A DNA stretch of 5,515 nt from Planctomycetia bacterium (GCA_005799205.1 SYHM01000169.1:1-5515), one strand, 5' to 3'. Shown: positions 1 through 5,515, counted from the first letter of the stretch. A program made the numbers and translations. Notes: generated by a model from the letters alone, not told the origin.

Positions 1-662
1 TCGACGGTCGAGTGCTCGCGCATTTCTTCTTCGGCACGCAGGCAGAGTTGGCGGAGCGTTGTATGCAGTGCCTCATGCTCGGGCACCGCGTCAAGCAGAG
101 CCACTGCGTAATCAACCTGACGAACAGCATCCATGCCAGTGTCGATCATGCCAATGGCGGCATCGCCGAGTTCTTCGAGCGCCCAGAGGAACCACTTCTT
201 TGTTGGCTTCGCTGGTTTCTCAGGCGGATCGATGCGCGCCCGAACCGTGACGAGTCCGATCGCAACGATGGGGATGAGTCCGAGTTGAGTTGTCGGCTCG
301 CGACAAAGGATGAGCGCAGGGGTCTCTCGACGAAGGGCAGTCAGGCGAATGCGCCTTGCGTCAGAGCCAACCAATGGCGGCTGAAGCATGTGCATTCCTG
401 CTGGCACACGATGATCCTCGCCGATCTCTCCTTCGATCCACTTGACGGTCGTCCCCGCACTCGCAAGTTGCATCCGCTGGCGCCGAGATTCTTGAAGCGC
501 GAGCAGCGTGCGCGCCATGCGTCCAAACTCACCAACCTGATGCGCGAGTTCGATCGCTCGTACGGCCAATCGTTCTGACTCAAACCAGCGAGCAGCCTTC
601 AGCGCCTCCTCAGCCTTCTGCATGAGTTCGTCGATCCGAGCGGCTTTCGCTGGCGTCGTCAT
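1..662 (-). CDS. Uncharacterised protein with TPR-like N-terminus, C-terminus cut by window edge
   Basis: The frame is open for 220 codons from an ATG at 662 to the left edge, with no stop in the window, so the protein is incomplete. I do not recognise the family. Residues about 8-62 form amphipathic helices rich in Ala, Glu and Arg, with the spacing of a tetratricopeptide-like repeat (an ARWFESERLAVRAIELA helix). Residues about 72-147 look like a beta-rich domain, including LVGSDARRIRLTALRRE and the apolar stretch LGLIPIVAIGLVTV, which is too short for a confident membrane span. After a Pro/Lys linker (148-156), residues 157-219 return to helices, beginning WFLWALEELGDAAIGMID. There is no signal peptide, so it is probably cytoplasmic. 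It starts 11 nt after the lpxA stop on the same strand, so it is probably co-transcribed. The start has only an A-rich leader (TCTAAAAACCA) and no Shine-Dalgarno sequence. That the gene is real is well supported by length, position and composition; a scaffold or protein-binding role is only inference. Confidence 0.72.
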   Translation of the reverse strand, partial: MTTPAKAARIDELMQKAEEALKAARWFESERLAVRAIELAHQVGEFGRMARTLLALQESRRQRMQLASAGTTVKWIEGEIGEDHRVPAGMHMLQPPLVGSDARRIRLTALRRETPALILCREPTTQLGLIPIVAIGLVTVRARIDPPEKPAKPTKKWFLWALEELGDAAIGMIDTGMDAVRQVDYAVALLDAVPEHEALHTTLRQLCLRAEEEMREHSTV

Positions 663-673
663 TGGTTTTTAGA

Positions 674-1510
674 CTACCCGCGAGCGACCCGCGATGCGCG
701 CTTGTCGTCCGTTCGTTTGGTTTCGAGTGAACGCCCATTCAGCCCATCTGTGACAGCCCGCAGGCTCTCGGCGATGCGCCGTACCACCTTTGAGTTTGGA
801 TGATCCTTCAAGAGCGAGGCAATCTTGGCGACCCCTTCGCCGCCTCGCACCCGAAAAATACGCTTGTACACCTCTTTGGCTGCCTCAATCTCGCTCTCGC
901 TGAGCCCAAGCCGGCTCATGCCAACATTGTTGTAGCCGCGGATCGCAGCAGGGCTGCCCTCTGCGAGCATGAATGGAGGTACATCCTTTGATACGCGCGC
1001 CATGCCTCCAACGAATCCGCAGTACCCAACCCTCACAAAGTGGTGAAGCCCTGCACCGCCACCGATATTGGCGTAGTCATCGATCTGAGTGTGACCAGCG
1101 AGCATCGCGTTGTTTGCAAAGATGCAGTGATTGCCAATCACGGCATCATGGGCGATGTGCACATTGCCCATGATGAGGTTGTGCGATCCAACGCGCGTGA
1201 TGCCGCCGCCGTTTCCGGTGCCACGGTGAATCGTGCTGTGCTCGCGAATGGTGTTGAAGTCGCCAATCTCGAGCCATGTCGGCTCGCCATGAAACTTCAG
1301 ATCTTGCGGATCGCCACCGATGACGGTGAAGGGATGGATCTCATTTCCGCGGCCCATGCGCGTGAGAGATGTGATGTGCACTTGGGACCGCAGGATGCAA
1401 TCTTCACCCACAGTGACTCTGGGTCCAATCGTGCAGTACGCACCGATCGTCGCCGAGGGGGCGATTTCGGCGGTCGAGTCGATGATTGCGGTCGGATGAA
1501 TCTTGCTCAT
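674..1510 (-). CDS. lpxA: LpxA, acyl-[ACP]-UDP-N-acetylglucosamine O-acyltransferase
   Basis: This is the first enzyme of lipid A synthesis: it moves an R-3-hydroxyacyl chain from ACP to the 3-OH of UDP-GlcNAc in the cytoplasm, as a homotrimer. Residues 1-180 are left-handed beta-helix hexapeptide repeats (IHPTAII, AEIAPSATIGAYCTIGP and so on). Family motifs include GDPQDLKFHGEPT (66-78), TIHRGTGNGGG (93-103) and HIAHD (118-122), in which H121 matches catalytic His125 of E. coli. H140 and H156 match E. coli His144 and His160. G169 aligns with Gly173 of E. coli, the acyl-chain ruler residue, which suggests a long (about C14) chain. A helical C-terminal domain follows, from about residue 200. 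At 278 residues it is longer than E. coli LpxA (262), mostly through a basic tail (about 257-278) rich in Lys, Arg and Asp. The ATG lies 3 nt after the lpxC-fabZ stop, with no strong Shine-Dalgarno sequence, so translation is probably coupled. Confidence 0.97.
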   Translation of the reverse strand: MSKIHPTAIIDSTAEIAPSATIGAYCTIGPRVTVGEDCILRSQVHITSLTRMGRGNEIHPFTVIGGDPQDLKFHGEPTWLEIGDFNTIREHSTIHRGTGNGGGITRVGSHNLIMGNVHIAHDAVIGNHCIFANNAMLAGHTQIDDYANIGGGAGLHHFVRVGYCGFVGGMARVSKDVPPFMLAEGSPAAIRGYNNVGMSRLGLSESEIEAAKEVYKRIFRVRGGEGVAKIASLLKDHPNSKVVRRIAESLRAVTDGLNGRSLETKRTDDKRASRVARG

Positions 1511-1513
1511 GCG

Positions 1514-2917
1514 CTACTCGAATTCTGCGTCAACCATCATGAAGCGAATCTGCGCCTCTGCCGCGAGCTTGCCCTGCACCCACGCTCGCCCCTGCACAGC
1601 GGCCGATCGAGCACTTGCTCGAAGCGTCTCGACCTCGACGATCAACTGATCACCAGGGGTCACTGCCTTTCGCAACTTGACCTTGTCGAGCGAGAGTAAC
1701 ACGGCGACCTTTCCGGTGTGTTCGAGAGTTTGCGAGAGCAACAAACCCCCGAGTTGCGCCATCGACTCGACGATCAGCACCCCCGGCATGATCGGCGTCC
1801 CTGGGTAGTGCCCTGGGAAAAATGGCTCATTAATCGACACATTCTTGACGCCAAGGGCGCGTCGTGATCCCTCAAGTTCGACAACTCGATCGATCAGCAG
1901 CATCGGATAGCGATGTGGCATGATGCGGGCAATGGCGCGCGCATCGAGGACGCGCCCCGAACCGACGGTCGTAACGCGCGCCTTTGCAGCGACCTGCTCA
2001 GCAAGCTTGCGCGCCATCCGCCGATTGAGGTCATGGCCCGAGCGCTGCGCCACAATCTTTCCCTGCAGCGCAATCCCAGAGAGTGCGAGGTCTCCGATGA
2101 CATCGAGCACCTTGTGGCGCACGCATTCATCAGGAAAACGAAATGCGTTTTCAAGTGGCCCCTCGTCGCCGATCACGAGCGCATCGCGTGGCGTGAGGTG
2201 GCGACACATGCCCGCCCCCCAGAGCGCTTCAGCTTCGGCACGCAGACTAAATGTTCGCGCTGGTGCGATCTCAACGCCGAAGTCGTCGCGTGTGAAATCG
2301 AAGTGCCGGCTCTGCCGACCGATGCACGATGAGACGCTCGAATAGTCGAGCTCGTACGTGACGCGAAATCCTGGGTCTTCTGAGGGAAGCGCCGCAATCA
2401 GTGCACCATCCTCTTCAATCACAATCGGATCGGAGATGCGGTGGACGATTCGTAGCGAGTCTTGCGCGACGATGCCCGCCGCACGAAGTGGCTCAAAAAA
2501 CGGGAGGGCTGAGCCATCACCCGCGGGAATCTCCGGACCTCGCAAGCGGATACGCACATTGTCGATCCCGAGCCCAACCACTGCACTGAGGCAATGTTCG
2601 ACGGTGTCGATTGTCGCGTCGCCCACCCGCAGAGTCGTTCGCCTCGGCCGAGAAACGGCGTTTGAAATGAGTGCGGGGATGGCCACTGGTTCGCCCAAAT
2701 CAATGCGCTCAAAAATGATCCCAGTGCCAGCGGGAGCAGGAAGAAACTCCGCCTCCGCATCGGCGCCACTGAGCAACCCCTTGCCGCGCACGATTGTCGA
2801 GGTCGCAATTGTGTGCTGTTTGCGTTCTTCAGAGATGCCGCGAGCCGTGGGCGATTGGCGCGAAAGTGGCCGCAAGTCTCCAGCAGGATCGGACGAGTGC
2901 AGGGGTGATGCGCTCAT
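1514..2917 (-). CDS. lpxC-fabZ: Bifunctional LpxC-FabZ: UDP-3-O-acyl-GlcNAc deacetylase fused to 3-hydroxyacyl-ACP dehydratase
   Basis: This 467-residue fusion has two cytoplasmic enzymes. Residues about 35-315 are LpxC, the zinc amidase for the committed step of lipid A synthesis. Zinc ligands are H108 (in TVEH), H268 and D272 (in VRHKVLDVIGDL). E107 and H295 (in QRSGHDLNRR) are the catalytic pair, and K269 and T222 (in ARTFSL) also match E. coli. The E. coli GLHTG motif appears as GLLSG (47-51), so His19 is replaced by Leu49. Residues about 322-467 are FabZ, a hot-dog-fold dehydratase, with MPHRYPMLLIDRV (333-345), catalytic H370 in FFPGHYPGTPIMPG and catalytic E384 in LIVESMAQ. Such fusions are known in Bacteroidota, Chlorobiota and Planctomycetota. 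Residues 1-34 are a Ser/Pro/Arg-rich extension of unknown role. The ATG overlaps the lpxD stop as ATGA, which supports this start and translational coupling. The frame is intact through the roughly 10-residue linker. Confidence 0.97.
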   Translation of the reverse strand: MSASPLHSSDPAGDLRPLSRQSPTARGISEERKQHTIATSTIVRGKGLLSGADAEAEFLPAPAGTGIIFERIDLGEPVAIPALISNAVSRPRRTTLRVGDATIDTVEHCLSAVVGLGIDNVRIRLRGPEIPAGDGSALPFFEPLRAAGIVAQDSLRIVHRISDPIVIEEDGALIAALPSEDPGFRVTYELDYSSVSSCIGRQSRHFDFTRDDFGVEIAPARTFSLRAEAEALWGAGMCRHLTPRDALVIGDEGPLENAFRFPDECVRHKVLDVIGDLALSGIALQGKIVAQRSGHDLNRRMARKLAEQVAAKARVTTVGSGRVLDARAIARIMPHRYPMLLIDRVVELEGSRRALGVKNVSINEPFFPGHYPGTPIMPGVLIVESMAQLGGLLLSQTLEHTGKVAVLLSLDKVKLRKAVTPGDQLIVEVETLRASARSAAVQGRAWVQGKLAAEAQIRFMMVDAEFE

Positions 2918-3981
2918 GATCCACTGGTTTCTGCGCTCTGGTGCTTAGCGCGCTTGCTCGCCTCAACGATGCGCATCAGATCGCGCGCGAGCGGCGAGAG
3001 CTTTTGCAGTGCGAGGATGTGGCGCATCTCAGCACGAATCTCTCGTGCTGGCATTCCGCCCCAAACCTCACCAGCGGGCACATCGTTGATGAGTGCTGTT
3101 CGCGCGGCGAGCTGCGCGCGTGATCCAACAGCGCGGTGATCTGCAATACCCGTGCCGGCTCCGATTCGAACCCAATCGCCAATCGTGCACGACCCCGCGA
3201 CTCCCGAAAGCCCCGCCATCACTGTGTTCGAACCGAACTGGACGTTGTGACCGATCTGGCAGTGATTATCGATTTTCGTGCCAGCGCCAATGCGCGTCGA
3301 TCCGAAGGTTCCTCGATCGACGCAAGTGCAACTGCCGATCTCGACGCCATCCTCGAGCACAACATTTCCCAAGTGGGGAATGCGCAGCAATCCAGCCCCA
3401 TGTGGGGCGGGGCGGTATCCGAATCCCTCGGTCCCGATGACGGCTCCCGCATGCAGGATCACGCGGTTCCCAATGACGCATCGCTCACGGACGACTGCAT
3501 TCGCGTGAATCGTCGTGTCGTCGCCAATAGTGACCCCGCCGTAGATGCGCGCGCCTGCATGAATGATGACGTTGCGTCCGATGCGGCAGTTTGCGCCGAT
3601 CCAAACCTGCGGCGCGACGAAGATCTCATCGGCTAGGAGGTCCGTCGACTCAACCACACTCGTCGGATGGATCCCGCGCGCGGGGCGTTCGGGCTGCGGT
3701 GCGAAAAGTTCGAGCAGCGTGATCATCGCAACGTCCGCGTTCGCAACCCGAACGAGTGCGCGCGTAGTGGCGTTGTGACCTGGCACGTCAAGATCACCCG
3801 ATACGAGGGCAACCTGCGCGCGCGAATCCGCCCACAATTGGGCGTAACTCGCGTCCGTGATGAAAGTCGCGTCAGTGGAAGTGGCATTGCGAAGGTCGCA
3901 GAGACCCTCGACGATGATCGCGCCGGGGCCGTCAAGTGCTCCGCCAACCTTGAGGGCAATCTCTTGAGCAGTGATCCGCAT
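2914..3981 (-). CDS. lpxD: LpxD, UDP-3-O-(3-hydroxyacyl)glucosamine N-acyltransferase
   Basis: This is the third lipid A enzyme: it adds a second R-3-hydroxyacyl chain, from ACP, to the 2-amino group exposed by LpxC. At 355 residues it is close to the family norm (E. coli 341). Residues 1-100 form the uridine-binding N-terminal domain, starting MRITAQEIALKVGG. Residues about 103-300 are beta-helix hexapeptide repeats. Diagnostic motifs are GTEGFGYRP (183-191), VDRGTFGSTRIG (221-232) and KIDNHCQIGHNV (236-247), where H245 matches catalytic His239 of E. coli; H282 matches His276. The C-terminal helix (about 313-345) carries basic residues, as expected for the ACP-binding end. The ATG at 3981 was chosen because homology begins there, it leaves a 4-nt gap after the ompH-like gene, and AAGAG lies 8 nt upstream. 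The ATG at 4059 would add 26 mostly basic residues with no family match and a 74-nt overlap. Confidence 0.96.
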   Translation of the reverse strand: MRITAQEIALKVGGALDGPGAIIVEGLCDLRNATSTDATFITDASYAQLWADSRAQVALVSGDLDVPGHNATTRALVRVANADVAMITLLELFAPQPERPARGIHPTSVVESTDLLADEIFVAPQVWIGANCRIGRNVIIHAGARIYGGVTIGDDTTIHANAVVRERCVIGNRVILHAGAVIGTEGFGYRPAPHGAGLLRIPHLGNVVLEDGVEIGSCTCVDRGTFGSTRIGAGTKIDNHCQIGHNVQFGSNTVMAGLSGVAGSCTIGDWVRIGAGTGIADHRAVGSRAQLAARTALINDVPAGEVWGGMPAREIRAEMRHILALQKLSPLARDLMRIVEASKRAKHQSAETSGS

Positions 3982-3994
3982 GCCGTCAGCTCTT
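3982..3994 (-). promoter_or_regulatory. Weak ribosome binding site that supports the lpxD start
   Basis: AAGAG (3994-3990, coding strand) lies 8 nt before the ATG at 3981, inside the last codons of the upstream ompH-like gene. The match is weak but well spaced, and it supports the short lpxD start over the ATG at 4059. Stop-to-start distance is only 4 nt, so re-initiation by terminating ribosomes is also plausible. Confidence 0.4.
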
Positions 3995-4621
3995 GCCAGG
4001 AAGCGCGGACGCTGGCGCCGCCGGCGAGCCTGCAGACGGATGATCGGCGCGATAGTCACTGTTCATGCGCTCGATGAGCAGATCGGTGATGTCGAGCGTC
4101 GGATTGCTGTACAGCATCCGCCGCCCATTGATTTGTTGCATTGTTCCTTCGAGGTTGGTCGGATTGATCGTCGGAACAGTGTCGTCGATGAAGACGAAAT
4201 CGATCTTCTGCTCGGCAGAAATCTTTGCACATGAACTTCGAATTGCCATGTAAGCCTCGCGCACCGCATTCGCCTGCTCGGACTCCATCTTGAGCTGAGC
4301 GAAGTTTTGCAGCGCACTCAGGTCGCCAGCGCGAAGAATTGCCTTGTTGAGTGCGTCATTGTGAGCTGTCGAACCGGGCTGAAAGCTCTCAAGGTCATCT
4401 TGCATCGCGCGCACTTCGTCAGCCAGTTTCGTGACGCGCTTCTCAAGTGACCCACGAAGTTCGACAGCGCGGCTATCCGATGCCTTCAGTTGATCGAGCG
4501 ACCGGTACACCTTCTCGAGATCGACCGAAGCGACGACCGCGGGTGACGTTGGGAATCCAGCCGCCCACAAAAGTGCGGCAGCGATGAGCGAGATCGGAAT
4601 GAGGAAGTGTTTGAATGGCAT
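3986..4621 (-). CDS. ompH: OmpH/Skp-family periplasmic chaperone, downstream paralogue
   Basis: This 211-residue exported protein resembles Skp/OmpH, the trimeric chaperone that holds unfolded outer-membrane proteins on their way to BamA. Residues 1-31 look like a signal peptide or signal anchor: Lys4, then an apolar core (FLIPISLIAAALLWAAGF). The family motif follows as ASVDLEKVYRSLDQL (31-45), compared with VDVQKV-type sequences in OmpH. Residues about 46-135 are predicted coiled-coil tentacle helices rich in Leu, Lys, Glu and Gln, broken near QPGSTAHND (81-89). KIDFVFIDDT (139-148) is the returning beta-strand, and RRMLYSNPTLDITD (167-180) leads into LLIERMN. The tail is Ser/Ala/Pro-rich. 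Both ends match the upstream OmpH-like protein, so the pair looks like a tandem duplication, with little identity left in the coiled coil. An AAAAGGG Shine-Dalgarno-like sequence precedes the ATG. The family call is firm; which clients it carries is unknown. Confidence 0.9.
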   Translation of the reverse strand: MPFKHFLIPISLIAAALLWAAGFPTSPAVVASVDLEKVYRSLDQLKASDSRAVELRGSLEKRVTKLADEVRAMQDDLESFQPGSTAHNDALNKAILRAGDLSALQNFAQLKMESEQANAVREAYMAIRSSCAKISAEQKIDFVFIDDTVPTINPTNLEGTMQQINGRRMLYSNPTLDITDLLIERMNSDYRADHPSAGSPAAPASALPGKS

Positions 4622-4632
4622 GGGACCCTTTT
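4622..4632 (-). promoter_or_regulatory. Ribosome binding site of the downstream ompH-like gene
   Basis: On the coding strand AAAAGGG (4632-4626) stands four bases before the ATG at 4621, inside the 15-nt gap after the TAA of the upstream paralogue. It is the clearest Shine-Dalgarno-like sequence in the window. It suggests this gene recruits ribosomes itself, while the lpx genes behind it depend more on coupled translation. The spacing is slightly short, so its strength is uncertain. Confidence 0.55.
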
Positions 4633-4636
4633 GAGA

Positions 4637-5317
4637 TTACGGAGCAACTGCAGGTGCGGGGGCCGGAGCCGGCGTTGGAACGTTCGTCGGTGAATGGGGA
4701 GTAGCTCTCGCGTTGTTCATTCGCTGGATGAGCTTCTCCGTGAGATCGTCTGCCTTCGCGGCGTACAGGACCCGCCGCCGCGAAATCTGCTCGACCACTT
4801 GTTGAGCGAGCGGCATCTGGCTGCGACGATCCCGTTGAAACTCAGCTGTCCCGTCGTATACGAAGACATACTGATACCCCTCGCTCTGCGCGAGTTTGTC
4901 TGCTTCAGATGCGATCGAGCGAAAGAGTCCCTCCCAGCGAAGCGCCTGCTCGCGGTCGGCTTCCTGCTGCTTCATGGTCGCCCACTCCTTGAGTTGCAGT
5001 TGTTCGAGCGCAAGCCCATCTCGAATCGTCTGCCGTTCGGTCGGATCGGTCACCGCATCTGATTCACGCGCGCGAGTTTCGAGCTGCTCTTTGCGACTCT
5101 TCAGCTCCTGCTCGAATCGATTGGCAAGTTGAGTCAACTCGATTTCCATCTCGCCGCGCTCTTGAATCTTGTCGAGAATTCGCCGAATGTCGACATTCGC
5201 CACAGCAGAGGGTGGAGCAGCGAGCCGCCCAGCGGTATAGGCCGCACTCCCAACTGCGCAGGTCGCTGCGATAAGCACTGCGATCGAAAATGAGATGTGA
5301 CGTGTGCGCTTCTCCAT
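4637..5317 (-). CDS. ompH: OmpH/Skp-family periplasmic chaperone, upstream paralogue
   Basis: This 226-residue protein is also an OmpH/Skp-type chaperone and lies directly downstream of bamA, a standard family context. The N-terminus is a signal peptide or uncleaved anchor: basic EKRTRH, then an apolar core through about residue 29, with AYTA near a possible cleavage site. The conserved motif ANVDIRRILDKIQER (40-54) follows. Residues about 55-140 are highly charged, heptad-like helices (LANRFEQELKSRKEQLETR) with a break at VTDPTERQ, as expected for the two arms of the coiled-coil tentacle. YQYVFVYDGT (148-157) is the returning beta-strand, and RRRVLYAAKADDLTEKLIQR (180-199) closes the core. 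It ends in a low-complexity Pro-Ala tail (214-226), a possible spacer. The ATG at 5317 directly precedes the signal sequence but has no visible Shine-Dalgarno sequence. The gene is separated from bamA by 60 nt and from its paralogue by 15 nt. Confidence 0.9.
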   Translation of the reverse strand: MEKRTRHISFSIAVLIAATCAVGSAAYTAGRLAAPPSAVANVDIRRILDKIQERGEMEIELTQLANRFEQELKSRKEQLETRARESDAVTDPTERQTIRDGLALEQLQLKEWATMKQQEADREQALRWEGLFRSIASEADKLAQSEGYQYVFVYDGTAEFQRDRRSQMPLAQQVVEQISRRRVLYAAKADDLTEKLIQRMNNARATPHSPTNVPTPAPAPAPAVAP

Positions 5318-5377
5318 AGTTTTGCAGTGTAACCAAGAACGCCGAATTCCCCCAGCGACGCGCTAGGACGGCACTGC
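5318..5377 (-). other. 60-nt spacer between bamA and ompH-like gene
   Basis: This is the only gap in the window longer than 15 nt. It has no GC-rich hairpin followed by a T-run, so no intrinsic terminator is visible. A TACACT hexamer just before the ompH start resembles a -10 box, but no -35 element sits at the usual distance. A 6-bp inverted repeat (gcagtg at 5324-5329, cactgc at 5372-5377) frames the spacer; it is short enough to be chance. Read-through from bamA is the simplest reading. Confidence 0.5.
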
Positions 5378-5515
5378 TCAGAAGGGGAGTTCCGCTGTGA
5401 AACTAAACACTTCAGTCTGGTCGGTCTCGTACTTCACAAGTGGAATGGCAAGATCAAACGCAAGTGGCGCAGGACCAAGCTGCGGGATGAAGAGCCGGAT
5501 TCCCATTCCAACCGA
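5378..5515 (-). CDS. bamA: BamA/Omp85-family outer-membrane barrel, C-terminal 45 codons only
   Basis: The right edge cuts this gene; only its last 45 codons and TGA stop are present. The peptide opens SVGMGIRLFIPQLGPAPLAF, matching the last strands of Omp85 barrels, where a GxGIR(x)F.P.LG...L.FD pattern is typical of BamA. It then reads DLAIPLVKYE and ends FSFTAELPF, an alternating strand closed by a terminal Phe, which is the beta-signal recognised by the BAM machinery itself. BamA catalyses folding and insertion of beta-barrel proteins in the outer membrane. The following OmpH/Skp gene supports BamA over other Omp85 proteins such as TamA, since bamA-ompH is a widespread pair. The POTRA domains and most of the barrel lie outside the window, so the exact subfamily is not proven. 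Confidence 0.78.
   Translation of the reverse strand, partial: SVGMGIRLFIPQLGPAPLAFDLAIPLVKYETDQTEVFSFTAELPF

Noticed and set aside
12..578. Plus-strand open frame of 188 codons
   Set aside because: It lies antisense to the minus-strand frame from 662, which fits the operon and has helical, protein-like composition. The plus frame has scattered His, Arg and Cys with no domain pattern and no ribosome binding site.
1040..1699. Plus-strand open frame of 219 codons
   Set aside because: It runs antisense across the end of lpxC-fabZ and most of lpxA, both assigned by catalytic motifs. Long antisense frames are common in high-GC coding DNA.
2358..2948. Plus-strand open frame of 196 codons
   Set aside because: It is a shadow of the LpxC domain and is rich in Ser, Arg and Pro, typical of an antisense reading of a biased gene.
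4640..4678. Repeat-like GC-rich tract near the end of the upstream ompH gene
   Set aside because: It encodes the Pro-Ala tail (PAPAPAPAVAP) of the chaperone, so it is low-complexity coding sequence and not a separate repeat element.
5318..5377. Possible promoter (TACACT near the ompH start) in the bamA-ompH spacer
   Set aside because: No -35-like hexamer lies about 17 nt upstream, and the leader would be only about 9 nt. One partial hexamer is not enough.
5324..5377. Inverted repeat gcagtg / cactgc flanking the spacer
   Set aside because: The arms are only 6 bp with a loop of about 42 nt, flanking bases do not pair, and no T-run follows. It is probably chance and not a terminator.

Overview
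The window is a compact outer-membrane biogenesis operon from a Gram-negative bacterium. Every supported gene lies on the minus strand, so transcription reads from high to low coordinates. The best guess for the source is the Planctomycetota (Phycisphaerae-like). Three things point there: an LpxC deacetylase fused to a FabZ dehydratase in one protein (established for Planctomycetota, Bacteroidota and Chlorobiota), the high-GC codon use, and mostly weak Shine-Dalgarno sequences. Bacteroidota cannot be excluded on gene order alone, because it also pairs bamA with two ompH genes and groups lpxD, lpxC/fabZ and lpxA.

Layout in transcription order: (1) 5515-5378, the last 45 codons of an Omp85/BamA-type outer-membrane barrel, ending in a phenylalanine beta-signal. 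(2) 5377-5318, a 60-nt spacer with no clear promoter or terminator. (3) 5317-4637, an OmpH/Skp-family periplasmic chaperone. (4) 4621-3986, a second, diverged OmpH/Skp paralogue preceded by the clearest Shine-Dalgarno sequence in the window. (5) 3981-2914, LpxD. (6) 2917-1514, the LpxC-FabZ fusion, overlapping lpxD by ATGA. (7) 1510-674, LpxA. (8) 662-1, an unrecognised open frame of at least 220 codons with a TPR-like helical N-terminus, running off the left edge.

The genes serve the two halves of one membrane. BamA inserts beta-barrel proteins and OmpH/Skp proteins chaperone them across the periplasm. LpxA, LpxC and LpxD carry out the first three committed steps of lipid A synthesis. FabZ draws on the same 3-hydroxyacyl-ACP pool for fatty acid elongation. 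Gaps of 15, 4, -4, 3 and 11 nt between the five downstream genes argue for one polycistronic unit. All key catalytic residues of LpxA, LpxC, LpxD and FabZ are present, so the enzymes look functional. One notable departure is a leucine where E. coli LpxC has a conserved histidine in its GLHTG motif.

I see no RNA gene, mobile element, CRISPR array or transferred-looking segment. The least ordinary item is the uncharacterised gene downstream of lpxA. The rest is a conserved pathway in a lineage-specific arrangement.
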